From Arion vulgaris (lineage: Eukaryota; Mollusca; Gastropoda; Stylommatophora; Arionidae), in the NCBI GenBank assembly GCA_020796225.1, contig CM036767.1, forward strand, positions 15,592,427 to 15,656,426: a stretch of 64,000 bases of DNA, read 5' to 3'. Made by a program: the position numbers and the translations under genes. The notes under the pieces are model-generated. The model was not told where the DNA came from, did not search any database, and saw nothing but the letters and a program-made list of their open reading frames with translations. Below, in pieces: positions 21,785 to 33,630 of this stretch. The stretch's first letter is position 1, and each line of letters starts with the position of its first letter.

Positions 21785-21800
21785 TATTTATATATATATG
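21785..21800 (-). promoter_or_regulatory. Possible TATA box of the C1q gene
   Basis: On the minus strand a TATATATATAAATA tract lies about 37-52 bases upstream of the C1q start codon at 21748. The spacing suits a TATA box with a very short 5' leader. AT-rich microsatellites are common in this window and an upstream non-coding exon is not excluded (TTACAG lies just before the start), so this is weak. Confidence 0.3.
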
Positions 21801-21837
21801 TACACACATAACTAGAGTATAGTAGAACATTTAAGCA

Positions 21838-21885
21838 CCTATGGGTCTGCCCGGAGTTCAATGACGTCAGTTTAGTAATAGCCGT
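21838..21885 (+). pseudogene. LINE-B 3' terminal scrap
   Basis: Has the LINE-B end CCTATGGGTCTGCCCGGAG and ATGACGTCAGTTTAGTAA; as in other copies the CRE-like octamer falls in the final codons. Confidence 0.6.
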
Positions 21886-24800
21886 CCATCGCAAGCGATG
21901 ATGACAACAATCTCAGACGTGTGCTGTCGCACCTCTCTGGTGTGTGCGGAGGTGACTGTAGAATCCAATCCAAGAACAGAATCCCCGCCCACATGTGGGG
22001 CATACATGATCAAGGTTAGACATGTGCGTGTTGTGTGCTCTGTCTTTTCGCGCTGCTCGTTTTCTCTGTGACTCAACAATTCTCAGCTATTCGGGTTCCT
22101 CTTTGTTGTTACAGCGCCACATTTGGCGATCTTGCGCAAGGATTCCCAGCACGTATTGTCTATATCGAAGCATTTCAGGGACACTTTAAGAGTGTCTTTA
22201 AAGCGTTTTTTCTGTCCACCAGCTAAACGTCTGCCCCTTCAAGCTCGCCATACATCAACTGTTTTGGGATGCGTTTATCAGGCATTCGAGCAACGTGACC
22301 GACCCATCTCAATTGGGCCTTCTGCAACAGGGTGCTGACGCTTGGGATCTTTGCTCTTGTGAGGACTTCGCTGTCTGGAATTGTGTCATGTCAGTTTATT
22401 TTTAGTATTCTGCGTAGACAGCTTGTGTGGAAATGATTTAATTTTCTTGCGTGTCTGCTATACACTGTCCATGTCTCGCTTGCGTACAGCAGCGTGGTTA
22501 GCACTATGGCCTGGTAAACTTTCAGCTTTGTGATTATGCTTATCCCCTTCCGTTCCCATACAGTGACACGTAACCTTCCGAACGCAGCACTAGCTTTGGA
22601 TATCCTATTGTTGACCTCAGAAACTATGTTTGCCGATCTGGATAGGAGGCTGCCAAGATAAGCAAAGTTGTCCGTTGGCAGGAGACGCTGGTGTTTAATG
22701 TTGATGACTGGATCGTAATACTGTTCTCTAGGGGGGGGCTGGAACATGACATCTGTTTTTTTTGGTGTTAATGGTGAGGCCAAACCTATCACAGGCCATT
22801 GAGAACTTGTCCATGTAAGTCTGCATTTCTTCCACAGAGTTGGTAGCGAGGGCGCAGTCATCAGCAAACAACAGGTTTGAGATAGTTGATTCTTTTACCT
22901 TGGTGGAGGATTTTAACCTCCGAAGATTGAATAGATTACCGTCTGTCCTGTATCTAATCTTTACCCTATGTTCGTCGCCTTCCCAAAAGACATCCGTGAG
23001 CATGGCAGCAAACATCATGCTGAAGAGTGTTGGGGCCAGTACACAGCCCTGTTTGACGCCGTTGGTGACATGGAAGGCTTCCGACAGATCCCCTTCATCA
23101 AGTACACGTGCCATCATGCCCTCGTGAAACTGTTGGACGATCTTGATGAATTTCACTGGGCATCCAAATTTTTCCATGATCTTCCATAGACCCTCTCTGT
23201 TGACGTGTCGAAAGCCTTCGTCAGATCGACAAAGACCATGTAAAGGTTATGGTGCTGCTCTTGGCATTTTTCCTGTAATTGACGAGCAGCAAATATCATG
23301 TCTGCTGTTCCACGACCTGCTCTGAAGCCACATTGGGTCTCAGGGAGTAGGTCCTGTTCCAGGTGATCGATTAATAGATTGAGGAGGACTCTGGCCAGTA
23401 TTTTGCCAGCAATTGACAGGAGGAGATCCCCTGTGATTATCGCAGGCCTGGCGGTTTTCTTTCCGCTTGTACAGGTGGACAATAGTGGCATCCTTTAGTT
23501 CCTGTGGCACACGTTCGTTGCACCAAATGGATGTAAATAACTCTGTCAATTTTAGCATCAGCATGGGCCCTCCTTCTTTGTAGACTTCGGTTGGTATTGA
23601 GTCCGCACCAGGTGCCTTCCCGCTGGACATCTGGCTTGTTGCCTTCTTGACCTCTTCTAAGGTAGGTGGAATATCAAGCTTGGCATTGATTGGGACCTGG
23701 GGCATGCGCATCGTCATTTCTTCGTCATTTTCGTCAAACCAGTCGTGGCTTTTGCGTACAGAGTGTCCTATGAGCTCAGAGGTAGATAGGTAGGTACACG
23801 GTGTCTCTGAGGGCAGTCCAGTCCTCGTCCACGCTGGTTTTGCCAAACTGAAAGTCCTTCAACTTATCGTCCCGGTCTCTTATTAAACTTTCGGTGACAG
23901 CGGAGCTTATCAATTTGGAGACTCACCTTTTTTGTTGGTTTGCGACCCTGGTGACGTTTTCTATGCTTGATGCGGAGGTTGAGCTTTGACACGATCAATC
24001 TATGATCGGTCCAACATTCTGCTCCGCACATAGCCTTTGTGACTCTGACGTCACGTCTGTCACTTTTCCTTACGATGACGTAGTCAATGAGGTGCCATTG
24101 TTTGGAACGGGATGCATCCATGACGTTTTGTTTCGGGTTGGTAAACGAAACAAGGAGTTTGTGATTGTTAGGTCGTGGGTAGCACATAGTCTGAGTAATA
24201 GAAGCCCATTACTATTGCACTTTCCCACGCTGTGTAGTCCTAGTACTCCATCCCAGATCCGATGGTCTGTCCCTACTCTGGCATTGAAGTCCCCTAGTAT
24301 GATGAGCTTCTCAGACCTTGGGACCGCTGAGATGGCTGAGTCAAGGTCCTCGTAGAAACCATCCTTGATTTCGCTTGGATTTGTCATTGTCGGGGCGTAG
24401 ACGCTGAGTAAAGTGGCACTCTTTTTATCTCCTAGTGAGATCTGAAGAGTCATCACTCTGTCACTGACACCTTTTGGGAGTTTGGTGAGGCCGCGCACAA
24501 GATGAGATTTGACAGCAAACCCTACACCAGATTCCCGACGTTCTGTATTGGCTCTCCCACTCCAAAAAAAGTGTAACCACCGTCCACCTCTGACAGCTGA
24601 CCCTCGTCAGGGAGTCTGGTTTCACTCAAGGCAGCTATGTCGATATCGTAGCGTGCCAGTTCTCTAGCCACGAGTGCAGTCCGTCTCTCAGGTCTTTCAG
24701 CTTTGTTGTTATCTAATAGTGTTCGCACGTTCCACGCGCCTATGGTGAGCTTTAAGCGTGTTCTTCATGTTGTGTGATTTGTGCTGTGTGTAGTTATCTG

Positions 24801-25190
24801 AATCTGTAACTTGCGCTGTATTTGGATTATAGTGAGGAAAAGTTACGCTATTCGTCAACATCACTCTGGTGGATGACCAGGGTTTTCTAAAGTGCCTCGC
24901 CGTGCTCTATGCAGTCCACACCGCTCTGCTGTGATCTGCCTTTCTAACCGTTGAGCCAGCTAGTGGCCTCATCCGCGAAGTCAGCCGGATCCAGTCTTTG
25001 CATGCATAGGCAGACAGTGCCTAGCTTACCGATGCTGTTAGACCCATCGGTTACCCTCACCTGGTTTGACCACCGAATAGGCGATGTAACCGTTGTAGTA
25101 GCTGTGCATGTTACAGCTAAACTATAGGCAAGAGTTGTATGTTGTAGTCACGTTACAACTATTGTTCCGGCCTCCCTGCTGTGTGTAACT
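21886..25190 (-). pseudogene. LINE-C: nearly complete non-LTR retrotransposon, inactivated
   Basis: In minus-strand order: a leader (25190 to about 24760); APE endonuclease starting IGAWNVRTLLDN (24757), with ALSETRLPDEGQLS, IILGDFNARVG and WTDHRLIVSKLNLR; a linker; RT with EVKKATSQMSSGKAPGADSI, IAGKILARVLLNLL, LYMVFVDLTKAFDT, GVKQGCVLAPTLFSMMF and LLFADDCALAT (22852-22875); the thumb (NFAYLGSLLSRSANIVSEVN, LLYASETWTVYSRHARKL); and a C-terminal C2H2 finger CPTCGRGF...HLRTH (21940-22005). At least five frameshifts or stops break it. Proteins of this kind are often mislabelled as craniofacial development protein 2. Clade not settled. Confidence 0.85.
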
Positions 25191-25269
25191 AAACGTCAGT
25201 TTAGTAACCAATAAACGACACACTAACTAATAAAGTACACACTAACTTAATAATCATTCTTGAACTGAC

Positions 25270-25645
25270 TTGGCTGTACACGCCTGGACGTGATGGAGTG
25301 CGAGGTAACGAGCGTGCTGACTCTCTTGCAAACAATGCCCCGACTCAAGTGGGCAAAAGTATGGACAGAGCCGATATCATCAATGCGGTACGCTCGCAAT
25401 TGTGTGACATGGGTGGGTCTCAGACACTGGAACGAGTTCGAAAATTAGGCGTTGAGTTTGGACATGCCAGACAGTGTCGTCTTCGTGGTAGAGAGAAAAG
25501 ATATAGTAATCAACTTCTCATGGGTACTGTGAGCAAATGGACTTTGGAATGGCTGCTGCAACGGAGGACAGAGCACGAATGGGAATGCCCAATGTTCCCT
25601 GACGTCGATCGCATAACATAACATAACATAACATAACATAAAAAT
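25270..25645 (+). pseudogene. LINE-A 3' end with (CATAA)n tail
   Basis: One open frame from the GVRGNERADSLANNA RNase H block through KSMDRADIINAVRSQL to LMGTVSKWTLEWLLQRRTE and the Cys block. It ends in CATAA repeats (25611-25640), a typical LINE simple-repeat tail. 5' truncated. Confidence 0.85.
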
Positions 25646-25864
25646 CATTCTAACAATACCTATTATGTTCGTCAATACGTACTGTGCTGTTGTATTTCTG
25701 ACTGACCGATGGCTTGGGCACAAAGTCTTACTGTAACGAGTCTAGTATGTCAGTACTCTTTTATATAATCATATTGATAGGATGAAAACGTGTCACCTCT
25801 TTTCATAGCTGTTTTTATTGCTAGCACTATGACATATATATATGATGTACTGTCAATCATAAGT

Positions 25865-27352
25865 TATTGTTATTTGTATTGGTTACTAAACCGACGTCAT
25901 TGCATTCCAGGCAGACCCATAGGTGCTCCTTCTCCCCCAACAGATAACGAAGAGTATGTATACTGATGATTCCCGTGGCTCGCTGATTAAACAGACATCT
26001 CCCTCTGCCTCTCAGACACCCCGTTCTACTTGTACAACGGGTAACCCCAAACTGCATAAATCGCTGCATCGATTCAACATCGATTTTAGTGTCCTCATCC
26101 AACAGACAGTCGCGAAGAGACCGAAGAACATCCTCTTTATCCATCTTCAACTCCTCAACAATCGATGCTGTTGATGCAAGCCTGTCCGCTCTCTCATTAC
26201 CGTAAACACCCGCATGACCAGAACAGTATATCCACGTAAGACTCTGGAGGTTAGAAACGTCTATAGACGACATCCACTCATATCGACATCTACCCTTCTG
26301 AATCTTGCGAAATATCGACTGAGTGTCAGATACAGCAACGGCCCTAGTAAATGTAGCCCATAGAGCCAATGGAGGGCAGTAGTAACGGCCTCAACCTCCA
26401 TCCTCATACTAGAAGTAGTTGTACTGCACGCTCCGCAACAACCTTACCTTACGCATTAGCCAAGAAACCCCAGCCTGACTTCTCATCACTAGGAACCGAC
26501 CCATCGGTATATACAACAACATCATCATCCCTTGCATTATCTTCTATCAGCTGCTTAACTGCGAGATCAGCCTTCATGTTGCCCCAATCTCTACATTCTC
26601 TTCCAAGAGTAATGATAACGTTGGAGATAGTTCATCATGCTACCATCTGTTGGGATCCATTCCTCCCCTTTTGGTAGGGTCGCGGGGTCAAAGGCGCAAT
26701 TCTAGGGACAACGGCGCGCCAGGATTAGTGAGCTGGCACTAATCAAGATCCTTCACCACCTCCACGTGGTGAGCCTGGAAACAGACAGAGGATCCTGTCT
26801 GGCTAAGAGGGTATGGATCGAGGGAGAGCTACTCTGGTATAAGTAGTAATGCAAGAGCAGTTACGATATACGAGATCTACTCGCAAGATAGAAGAGAAGA
26901 ATCCCCGAGTGACTGCCTCTGCCCGTATCTTCCGGCCGATGGGAAAAGCGAAATCAATTTAAAAACAAATCATAAGAACTGACAAGTTACGAGTCGTCAG
27001 GAGGCACATATTCACGTCCCTTCGAAGTAATGGTACCAACGCCTTTGCCAGCTCTTAGTGTTCTTGTGTTTTTATCCACAGTAACCCGTATATATGCATT
27101 GGTTTGGGCGATTGCATGACTGGAGCGTAGTGATAGAAGGCCAAGCATATATCTCATCTTTACAATGGGGGTATCTCTACTGCAGCCCAGGACTATACGC
27201 ATACCGTCATTTTGAACACGTTTGAGTTGTTCACATTGTGATCTTGATATTGTAAGAATACCGTCTCCGTAATCTAGCACGGACATAACCAGTCGATCGA
27301 ACAAAAGGACCAGTAGTCTCTGCTCAAGGTGTGCGGCTACCATAACTTTCAT
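25865..27352 (-). pseudogene. LINE-B: RT thumb, linker and RNase H domain
   Basis: 27352-26987 reads DRLVMSVLDYGDGILTISR, VQNDGMRIVLGCSRDTPIVK and LLSLRSSHAIAQTN, the thumb of an I/Jockey-type reverse transcriptase. 26986-26370 is a frameshifted linker. 26369-25857 is an RNase H domain (AVAVSDTQSIFRKI, GHAGVYGNERADRLAS) and the C-terminal WVCLECNDV. It is 5' truncated and broken by several frameshifts. Confidence 0.85.
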
Positions 27353-27654
27353 AGTTCATAGTTACGGTTCCAACTTCACTGCAACGGGTCACCCCATAAT
27401 TGCTCCGTTCCTGTGCCAACGAAAATCACACGAAATACTAAAACTGTATCCTGTGTGTGGACAAATTCCAGAATGAAACAGCCGTACCGTCACAAAAAGC
27501 AACCTGCACCGCATAAATGCATATGACCGTCGCTAAAGTTTCAAAACAAAACTGTTCATCACTTGAATTGCAAGTCATGTCCGAAAGGAAAATCAATCAC
27601 GACAAAATCCAGCTTTCTGCACACGCAATATCACTGCATACGGCAGTTTTACTC

Positions 27655-27740
27655 TTCGATATCTGTTGGGGAGACTGAGCACCTATGGGTCTGCCCGGAG
27701 TGCAATGACGTCAGTTTAGTAACCTAACCAATAACGGCAG
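27655..27740 (+). pseudogene. LINE-B 3' end scrap
   Basis: ATATCTGTTGGGGAGACTGA through TGACGTCAGTTTAGTAACC. GGCAGTTT occurs just before (27643) and just after (27742), a possible but unaligned duplication. Flanking DNA (27353-27654, 27745-28130) has no gene. Confidence 0.65.
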
Positions 27741-27995
27741 TTTGAGTCGGTTCGTCACAACCGCTGTCCGCCATATTCTGAATACCCACAACAAACGCAC
27801 GGTTTGACACAGCAAAAAGCATTCCATGTAACAATGATAGCTCACACCGTTGCTAAAGCACTAACTCAGTAGTTCGGCAAACGAAACCGGAAAATACCCG
27901 ACCAAACATGGTGAAAATCCGCTAGCAAAGTTGTGTCCAGAATCGGACAGTAATGATTCTGAATGGCCCTCCCGCATTCCGCCATTGTGAAAGCC

Positions 27996-28065
27996 GCAAG
28001 ACCACGCTTGCAACGTTGTATCATCTGTTAGCAAGACCACGCTTGCAACGTTGTATCATCTGTTA
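27996..28065. repeat. 35-bp tandem duplication
   Basis: GCAAGACCACGCTTGCAACG + TTGTATCATCTGTTA occurs twice head to tail without change. Confidence 0.9.
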
Positions 28066-28189
28066 CTGACAACGGCCACAGGTCAGATAGTTATTTACTA
28101 CCAGCAGTTTTATATATGATAATTACATTCTGTACAGAAACGTCCTATATATCATTTGTTGATTGTAGCAGATGGCGGGAAATGTGCTA

Positions 28190-28290
28190 GTTCACGCGAA
28201 CTTACAGAATATTAACTTATTTGCGAACTTACAGAATATTAATTTATTTGCGAACTTACAGAATATTAACTTATTTGTGAACTTATTTAT
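28190..28290. repeat. 27-bp tandem repeat
   Basis: Three copies of GCGAACTTACAGAATATTAA + CTTATTT and a partial fourth. Confidence 0.88.
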
Positions 28291-28435
28291 CTTCCTCCCT
28301 TTGCCTTCTTCTTTACGTGTCAACTTCCAACAGAACACAAGTCTTCAACAAATTTCTTCCTTCTCTTTCTCTCTCCTGTCATCCCTTTCAATTCTGTCCA
28401 TGGTTTTACCCATGAGAAGTCGAAAGTGGCTATGA
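28291..28435 (-). pseudogene. LINE (RTE-like) 3' end scrap
   Basis: Minus strand matches the tail of the 38400-39345 element and of 61295-61590 (TTGTTGAAGACTTGTGTTC, AGTTGAC). Very short. Confidence 0.55.
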
Positions 28436-28639
28436 TATCTTTAAATCAGTAAATCAGATATATAATATTTATGTATCAGTATAATATTTGTGCCTTTTAT
28501 ACTAATTCAGTTTTTGTGTTTAAAAAGTAGATCAGATAAGAGAATTATTGTTTTTTAAAGCAATTGTAGTTACTTATTGTTGTTTATGGGAAAACTATTA
28601 CACAAAATTTATCATTATCATGGACTATTGCACAAAAAT

Positions 28640-28998
28640 TAAGAACGAAAATCCAGTCCTTCGAAACTAAATGCTACAGAAAGATTCTACGAATGCCATG
28701 GACAGAAAAAGAAAGAACACTGATGTCCTGAAAGAACTAAATGTTAAAGAGAATTGGCTGATAAACAATATACTATACAGTAAAATTATATACTTTGGTC
28801 ACATCAGGCCTGGAAAGAACAATACTAGAGTGCAGGGTCCCAGGACGCAGAGGCAGACCAAGAAGAAGATGGCTACAAGATATTAAAGAAACCCTGAATA
28901 TGACCATCGACGAAGTGGGTGAACTGGCTAGACACAGAGTGAATTTCAAATGCGCTGCAAAGAGAGCAACTTCCTATAAAGGATACGTATCTTGATGA
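28640..28998 (+). pseudogene. LINE 3' end (RTE-like), 5' truncated
   Basis: Two frames give LNVKENWLINNILYSKIIYF and LERTILECRVPGRRGRPRRR, then WLQDIKETLNMTIDEVGELA. Ends in GAT repeats (28993-29004). Related ends at 42725-42925 and 53240-53510. Confidence 0.75.
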
Positions 28999-29119
28999 TG
29001 ATGAGCTTATTCACAATACTTAACCTCGTCTAGAAAACATTGCAATATCTGTCAGTATCTGATGTTGTTTCTACCGTAGTATCCCTACTACTTTCATTGT
29101 TTATTGTATTTAGAATAGG

Positions 29120-29535
29120 AAGCAGAGTTTTATTATTATATAAAGCAGCTTTTATGAAAATGAAGAACACACTATGCGTGAACTCACTACCAATGACATT
29201 GCGAAAACGAGTACTCCAGTGCTATATTGAACCAATACTTATGTATGGCAGCGAATCATGGACAATGAACAAACAATCAATACGATCATTGGAAGCCACA
29301 GAGATGTGGTTTTACAGAAGAATGCTGAAAATTCCATAGACAGCAAAGAAAACAAATGTGGAGGTTTTAAATCAGCCTGCATACAAAGAAACCTTATCAA
29401 AAGAATAAGAATCCGACAATCAAGGTTCTTCGGGCATATAATGCGAAGAGAAGGTTTAGAACATTTGGTGACTACAGGTAAAATTCAGGAAGGAGATATC
29501 GTGGAAGACAGATGTCGACAAAATATCGACGTCAG
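29120..29535 (+). pseudogene. LINE-E RT thumb and 3' end
   Basis: KMKNTLCVNSLPMTLRKRVL, CYIEPILMYGSESWTMNK, EATEMWFYRRMLKI, then frameshifted RQSRFFGHIMRREGLEHLVT. Same family as 17130-17470. Confidence 0.8.
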
Positions 29536-29569
29536 AACTGATTACATGCACCAAGCAAAGAGAGCCATA

Positions 29570-29690
29570 GGTTCTCCAGATTTACGGTGTTCATGGCACC
29601 GAACCGAAGGGTTACGATGTCCATGGCACCGAGCCGAAAGCTCAAGTGCTTGTGGATTCAAAAACAAAAATAAAAATAAAGTAATCGTGC
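29570..29690 (+). mobile_element. SINE-5 3' fragment
   Basis: CCAGATTTACGGTGTTCATG, GTCCATGGCACCGAGCCGAA and an A-rich end. Matches the minus-strand SINE nested at 62290-62510. Confidence 0.6.
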
Positions 29691-30025
29691 AGCTGTAAGT
29701 ACAGTTCTATTATCTTGCAGCTGTGAGTACAGTTCTATTATCCTGCAGCTGTGAGGGCAGTTGTATTATCTTGCAGCTGCGAGTGCAGTTGTATTATCCT
29801 GCAGCTGTGAGTACAGTTCTATTATCTTGCAGCTGTGAGGGCAGTTGTATTATCTTGCAGCTGCGAGTGCAGTCGTATTATCCTGCAGCTGTGAGTACAG
29901 TTCTATTATCTTGCAACTGTGAGTACAGTTGTTTTATCCTACAGCCGTGAGGGCAGTTGTAATTCTGCAGCTGTGAGGGCAGTTGTATTATCCTGCAGCG
30001 GCGAGGGAAGTTGTATTATCCTGAT
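29690..30025. repeat. 28-bp minisatellite
   Basis: About 12 copies of GCAGCTGTGAGTACAGTTCT + ATTATCCT, each with a CAGCTG palindrome. Confidence 0.9.
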
Positions 30026-30144
30026 GAAAGCAATTTTGCGGTCAATATTCTGAGAAATAATGGTTCACTAATGTTAGCACATTAACAATTTAGGCTTATT
30101 GTGTTCATTTAGAAAATGTGACCACTTTGGTGAATATAACTTAT

Positions 30145-30790
30145 GGTATCACAGTTGGCCATTGACTGGGTGATGCGAAAATGTTGCAGAGGCGAAACTG
30201 GCATCGATTGGGTAGAAAATAGTCAACTAGAAGATTTGGATTTTGCAGATGATATTGCCTTGTTAAGTAGAAACAACCAAGATATGCAAAGAAAACAGAC
30301 AACTTGTCATCTATAGCATCAAAAGTTGGACTGCAGATAAGCTATGAAAAAACAAATATAATGAAGACACCTATGGCAAGTAATGCAGATATCACACTGG
30401 AATCTAAAATGATAAAAACAGAGCAGTTCACCTATTTGGGTAGCAATTTTGATTGCACAGGAAATGTTAAAAAGAAATTATGATACGAATTGGCAAAGCA
30501 ACATCAGCTTTTAAAAGTCTAAATAAAATATGGAACTGCAAGTTATATAGTATTAAAACTAAATTACGAATTTTCAATTCAAATGTTGTATCAATCATGC
30601 CAGCGAGAGTTGGAAAATGACTAAAGATATAGAAAGCAAGTTGAATGCATTTGAAAATAGATGTCTGCGAAAATAATGAATATAAAATGGAACGAATTCA
30701 GGAGAAGTGATGAAATCAGAGACATGTCTGGTCAACCACTAGTGACAACTGTTATAAGAAAGAGAAGATGGAGATATGTTGGCAGTTGAC
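30145..30790 (+). pseudogene. LINE-G RT fragment
   Basis: Frameshifted remains: LEDLDFADDIALLSRNNQDM (RT active-site box), then ESKLNAFENRCLRK and IKWNEFRRSDEIRDMSGQPL. Its end joins a LINE-A fragment. Confidence 0.75.
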
Positions 30791-31230
30791 GTAGATTGGT
30801 TTAAATAGAAATCCTCTTTGCGTCCACACTCTATGAGGGCGTTAATAATGTCAGCTCCAGTGGTGGCTCGTCATTAAGGGCCACTGGGGCCGGGCCCCAC
30901 CAAAATAATGTAACGTGCATTTATTATTTTATAAATTAAAACATAACCCCACAAAATAATTTTTTCCGAAAATTTGTGTCTGGCCCTACCAACAAAATGA
31001 TCACGAGCCGACACTGGTCAGCTCTATCCATTGGCTGGCCCCTCACATGGTGGTAGAACCAGCCAGCCTGTCTGTTCTATCATTGCCAACGACACCCATG
31101 TGCCCTGGAACGAAGATAAGCGTAATTCTGCAAATTGTTGGCACTTATAGTGATTCAGTCTATTGCTGCGCACCGAATTTGTTCAACCATTAATGACCAC
31201 ACTCTGGTCTCGGTTGCTTACTAATGTCTT
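30790..31230 (-). pseudogene. LINE-A fragment split by MITE-1 copy 7
   Basis: 31020-31200 (minus) reads FVPGHMGVVGNDRTDRLAGS then SQWIEL. 30790-30857 continues ADIINALIECGRKEDFYLN. The 159-bp MITE plus one 8-bp repeat interrupts it; removal gives a MDRADIINA-type sequence as in the 1-330 and 25270 copies. Confidence 0.85.
30858..31016 (-). mobile_element. MITE-1 copy 7, nested in LINE-A
   Basis: Perfect 8-bp duplication GTCAGCTC at 30850-30857 and 31017-31024; ends CAGTGGTGGCTCGT and CAGTGTCGGCTCGT. Orientation B. The host sequence is known from other LINE-A copies, so the insertion is demonstrable. Confidence 0.93.
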
Positions 31231-31314
31231 ATTAGCCTGAAGGTGAGAATGCTATAGAATACTACACTTTGTGACAAGGTAGTCTTGATGTATTTTATCA
31301 TCATTGACCTCTTT

Positions 31315-31630
31315 GTCTCAGGAGACAATAGGTTTTGCGTCATGTAGTATATTCTGCGCCGAATCACAACGTTTCATGTGGCTGTAATGGCCTATTATGG
31401 AGTGGCAATCCTTGCTACAGTTGCTGTAGGTGAGACTGGAGCTGATACATAGGATGTTCTCTCTGCACTCTGTGCTCTCTTTGCCTCCACATGTGATGTT
31501 GTTTTTTTCTTTCTTTTGAGCCGCCCTCACTGCCGCTCGCCATGCTTGCCTGTCTTTGGCCAGCCGTTCCCAGTGTTCTTTGTCTATGCCGCATGAAGTT
31601 AGATCACGCCTGCAGGTGTCAATGAAGCGT
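31315..31630 (-). pseudogene. LINE 3' end with a C-terminal Cys/His finger
   Basis: Minus strand: RFIDTCRRDLTSCGIDKEHW, LAKDRQAWRAAVRAA, then YSNCSKDCHSIIGHYSHMKR + C. This C-terminal finger type occurs in several LINE groups and differs from that of LINE-C. 5' truncated. Confidence 0.8.
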
Positions 31631-31639
31631 AATAATGGG

Positions 31640-31945
31640 CAATGACGTATTTACTACTATAATAATAACAAAACCATTAGGGTTGTGAGCGTGATACGAT
31701 GGAATCACCAACACAACCTGCTGCCTTGCAGGTAGGCTGGGGACAGCCAAAGGCTGACGGAGAGCGAACCCGGTAAACGATGGCTGAAACCTGACGCATC
31801 GCCGAAGGATAAACACCAGAGCTCCAAATGGCGCTGAATGATGTGACGTAAAAACCGTTCTTGGCAAAGGCTCTTTATATATCACAACAAGAATGATCAA
31901 AATGGCCGAAACGACCGATCGAAGAAGAAGAAGAATCACCAACAC
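31640..31945 (+). repeat. Dispersed repeat K with adjoining LINE-end sequence
   Basis: 31745-31860 matches 4715-4805 inverted; 31855-31945 (TTCTTGGCAAAGGCTCTTTA, GAATGATCAAAATGG, GAAGAAGAAG) matches 59100-59160 and 59340-59370. Confidence 0.5.
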
Positions 31946-32149
31946 ATGAGTCCCTTCAAAAATCCCTATCCTCGGCGAAACGGACGAGAGTGGTCAAGTT
32001 ATTTCCTGAACAATCTTTAACGTTATAAGCTCATGTATTTCTTTGCCTTCCTCTTCTGCTATCAAACTGGACTGTTACCAGAAGAATTATTTGGATATAA
32101 AGTTTGGTTTGTTCACATGATCGAATCATGACCTGTAGTATTATTTTAA

Positions 32150-32300
32150 GGGAGGCGTTATTCACAGTCAACTGTGTATAACGTTCAGAGTTATTCACTG
32201 TCGGCTGTGATTAACGCTGAGTGTTATTTACGGAGGTCTCCGTACAGTAGTATAGTCTAAAACAGAGCATTATTGACAGATGTCAATACAAAAAGATATA
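32150..32300. repeat. Short palindromic tandem motifs
   Basis: Three imperfect repeats of GAGTTATTCAC-GTC-CTGTG-TAACG, each with a small inverted repeat (CAGTCAACTG, GGAGGTCTCC). Bases 31946-32940 have no gene. Confidence 0.4.
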
Positions 32301-32944
32301 TCTCCATGCTATACACAGATGTCTATGACATATGTAGCCTATAAAATATAATAAAAAGAGATATCCGCATAATGTAGAGTGTTTTACACAGATACGAATA
32401 GTTGAATAATCTTCGACAAACTATAAGCCTAACTAATAATTTATCACATCTAACTATAGGCCTATAATGCCATATTACACGAATTCGTGGTCAAATATAT
32501 TATATTATATAGACCTAGGCTTACATAAGTCGGCCTGCCTATAAGATATGTTGTTGTTGTTTGTGTTCGTTCTTCGCGGCCAATTTTATCATTCTTAATA
32601 TGATATATAATTGGTCTTTGACGAGAATGTTTTTTTACGTTGTGCTGCAATTATGCGTCCATGGTGACTTGGCCCGCCCACCCGATTCCAGCCAGCATTT
32701 TATTTACTAATATATTTATATATATAATTATAGGGTGGCTTGCGTAGAACGATCCGTTGTGCCGGATATTTTGTCTTGCATCTGCGCCTTTACGATCATC
32801 TTTTTGCCGTATATTTGGGCTTTATGATTTACGCCAAAGAGCTGTGCAGTCTTTCTGACTATGTTCCGGATTAGGAACATTTCTCAGTTTTCTTTTTTGG
32901 GGGGCACATGAGCCTGTCCTGTGACGGCATTTTCCTTCCTTTCC

Positions 32945-33180
32945 TTCGCTTGAAATATTGTCTATATATTCAATGTTGTCTCTTGTATGAACTTCACTGT
33001 CTTTTGTAGCTCACACAGAAGTTCGTGTAGTTTTCTGTCTAGTGTTGTTTCGTTAGGCCAGTGAATTTGCCTCAGTATATCATATTCGGGGCAGTCTTGA
33101 GGTATGTGTTCTGCAGTCTGGTGTGCCCGTCCACATGGCTGAATTGCCAATCAGAGACATGTCTGGTCAACCACTAGTGG
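32945..33180 (-). pseudogene. LINE-H 3' end fragment
   Basis: Reads CGRAHQTAEHIPQDCPEYDI, WPNETTLDRKLHELL, LQKTVKFIQETTLNI, the HxxxxCP C-terminal block. A plus-strand relative lies at 45200-45400. Confidence 0.75.
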
Positions 33181-33249
33181 TTATGATTTCCCGCTCATTA
33201 GCTGCTGTTATTGGCCATGTTTGACCACAGCCAACTGTAGATAACTTAA

Positions 33250-33630
33250 GATTAGTTTATAGTTGGCTCTGGTTTGACACTGGTAACTGGTAACATAGTG
33301 TTGACCAGAAAATCGTTCTTATGAGGTTTGCTTTAGTTTTTAGCGGTATCTCTTGATGTGACAACAGTGGTGTTAACTGTCCTAGTACCTTGTTAGCTTT
33401 TGTGCAACGATTGTTGATTTCGCTATCGATACTTCCATCTGCTGTGAAAATTGTTCCTAAGTATTTGGCCTCAATTGCTTGTTTTATTTCTACGTTCTGT
33501 AGTTTTATTGTAAGGTTTTCTGGTTGTCTACTTATTGCCATTGTCTCTGTCTTTAGCTGACCTAGATCAAGTGACGTCAGTCGACCTGTTACAGAGTTCA
33601 GGCGAACGTATAGGGTAACCAAGTTCAAAG
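33250..33630 (-). pseudogene. LINE RT thumb fragment (D-like)
   Basis: Open for 123 codons: LKTETMAISRQPENLTIKLQ, AIEAKYLGTIFTADGSIDSE, LSHQEIPLKTKANLIRTIFW, matching the LINE-D thumb in pattern. Bases 33631-34125 have no gene. Confidence 0.8.

Noticed and set aside
24070..24728. Host gene for a craniofacial development protein 2-like product
   Set aside because: That label is commonly given to LINE endonucleases; the segment is continuous with the RT of LINE-C.
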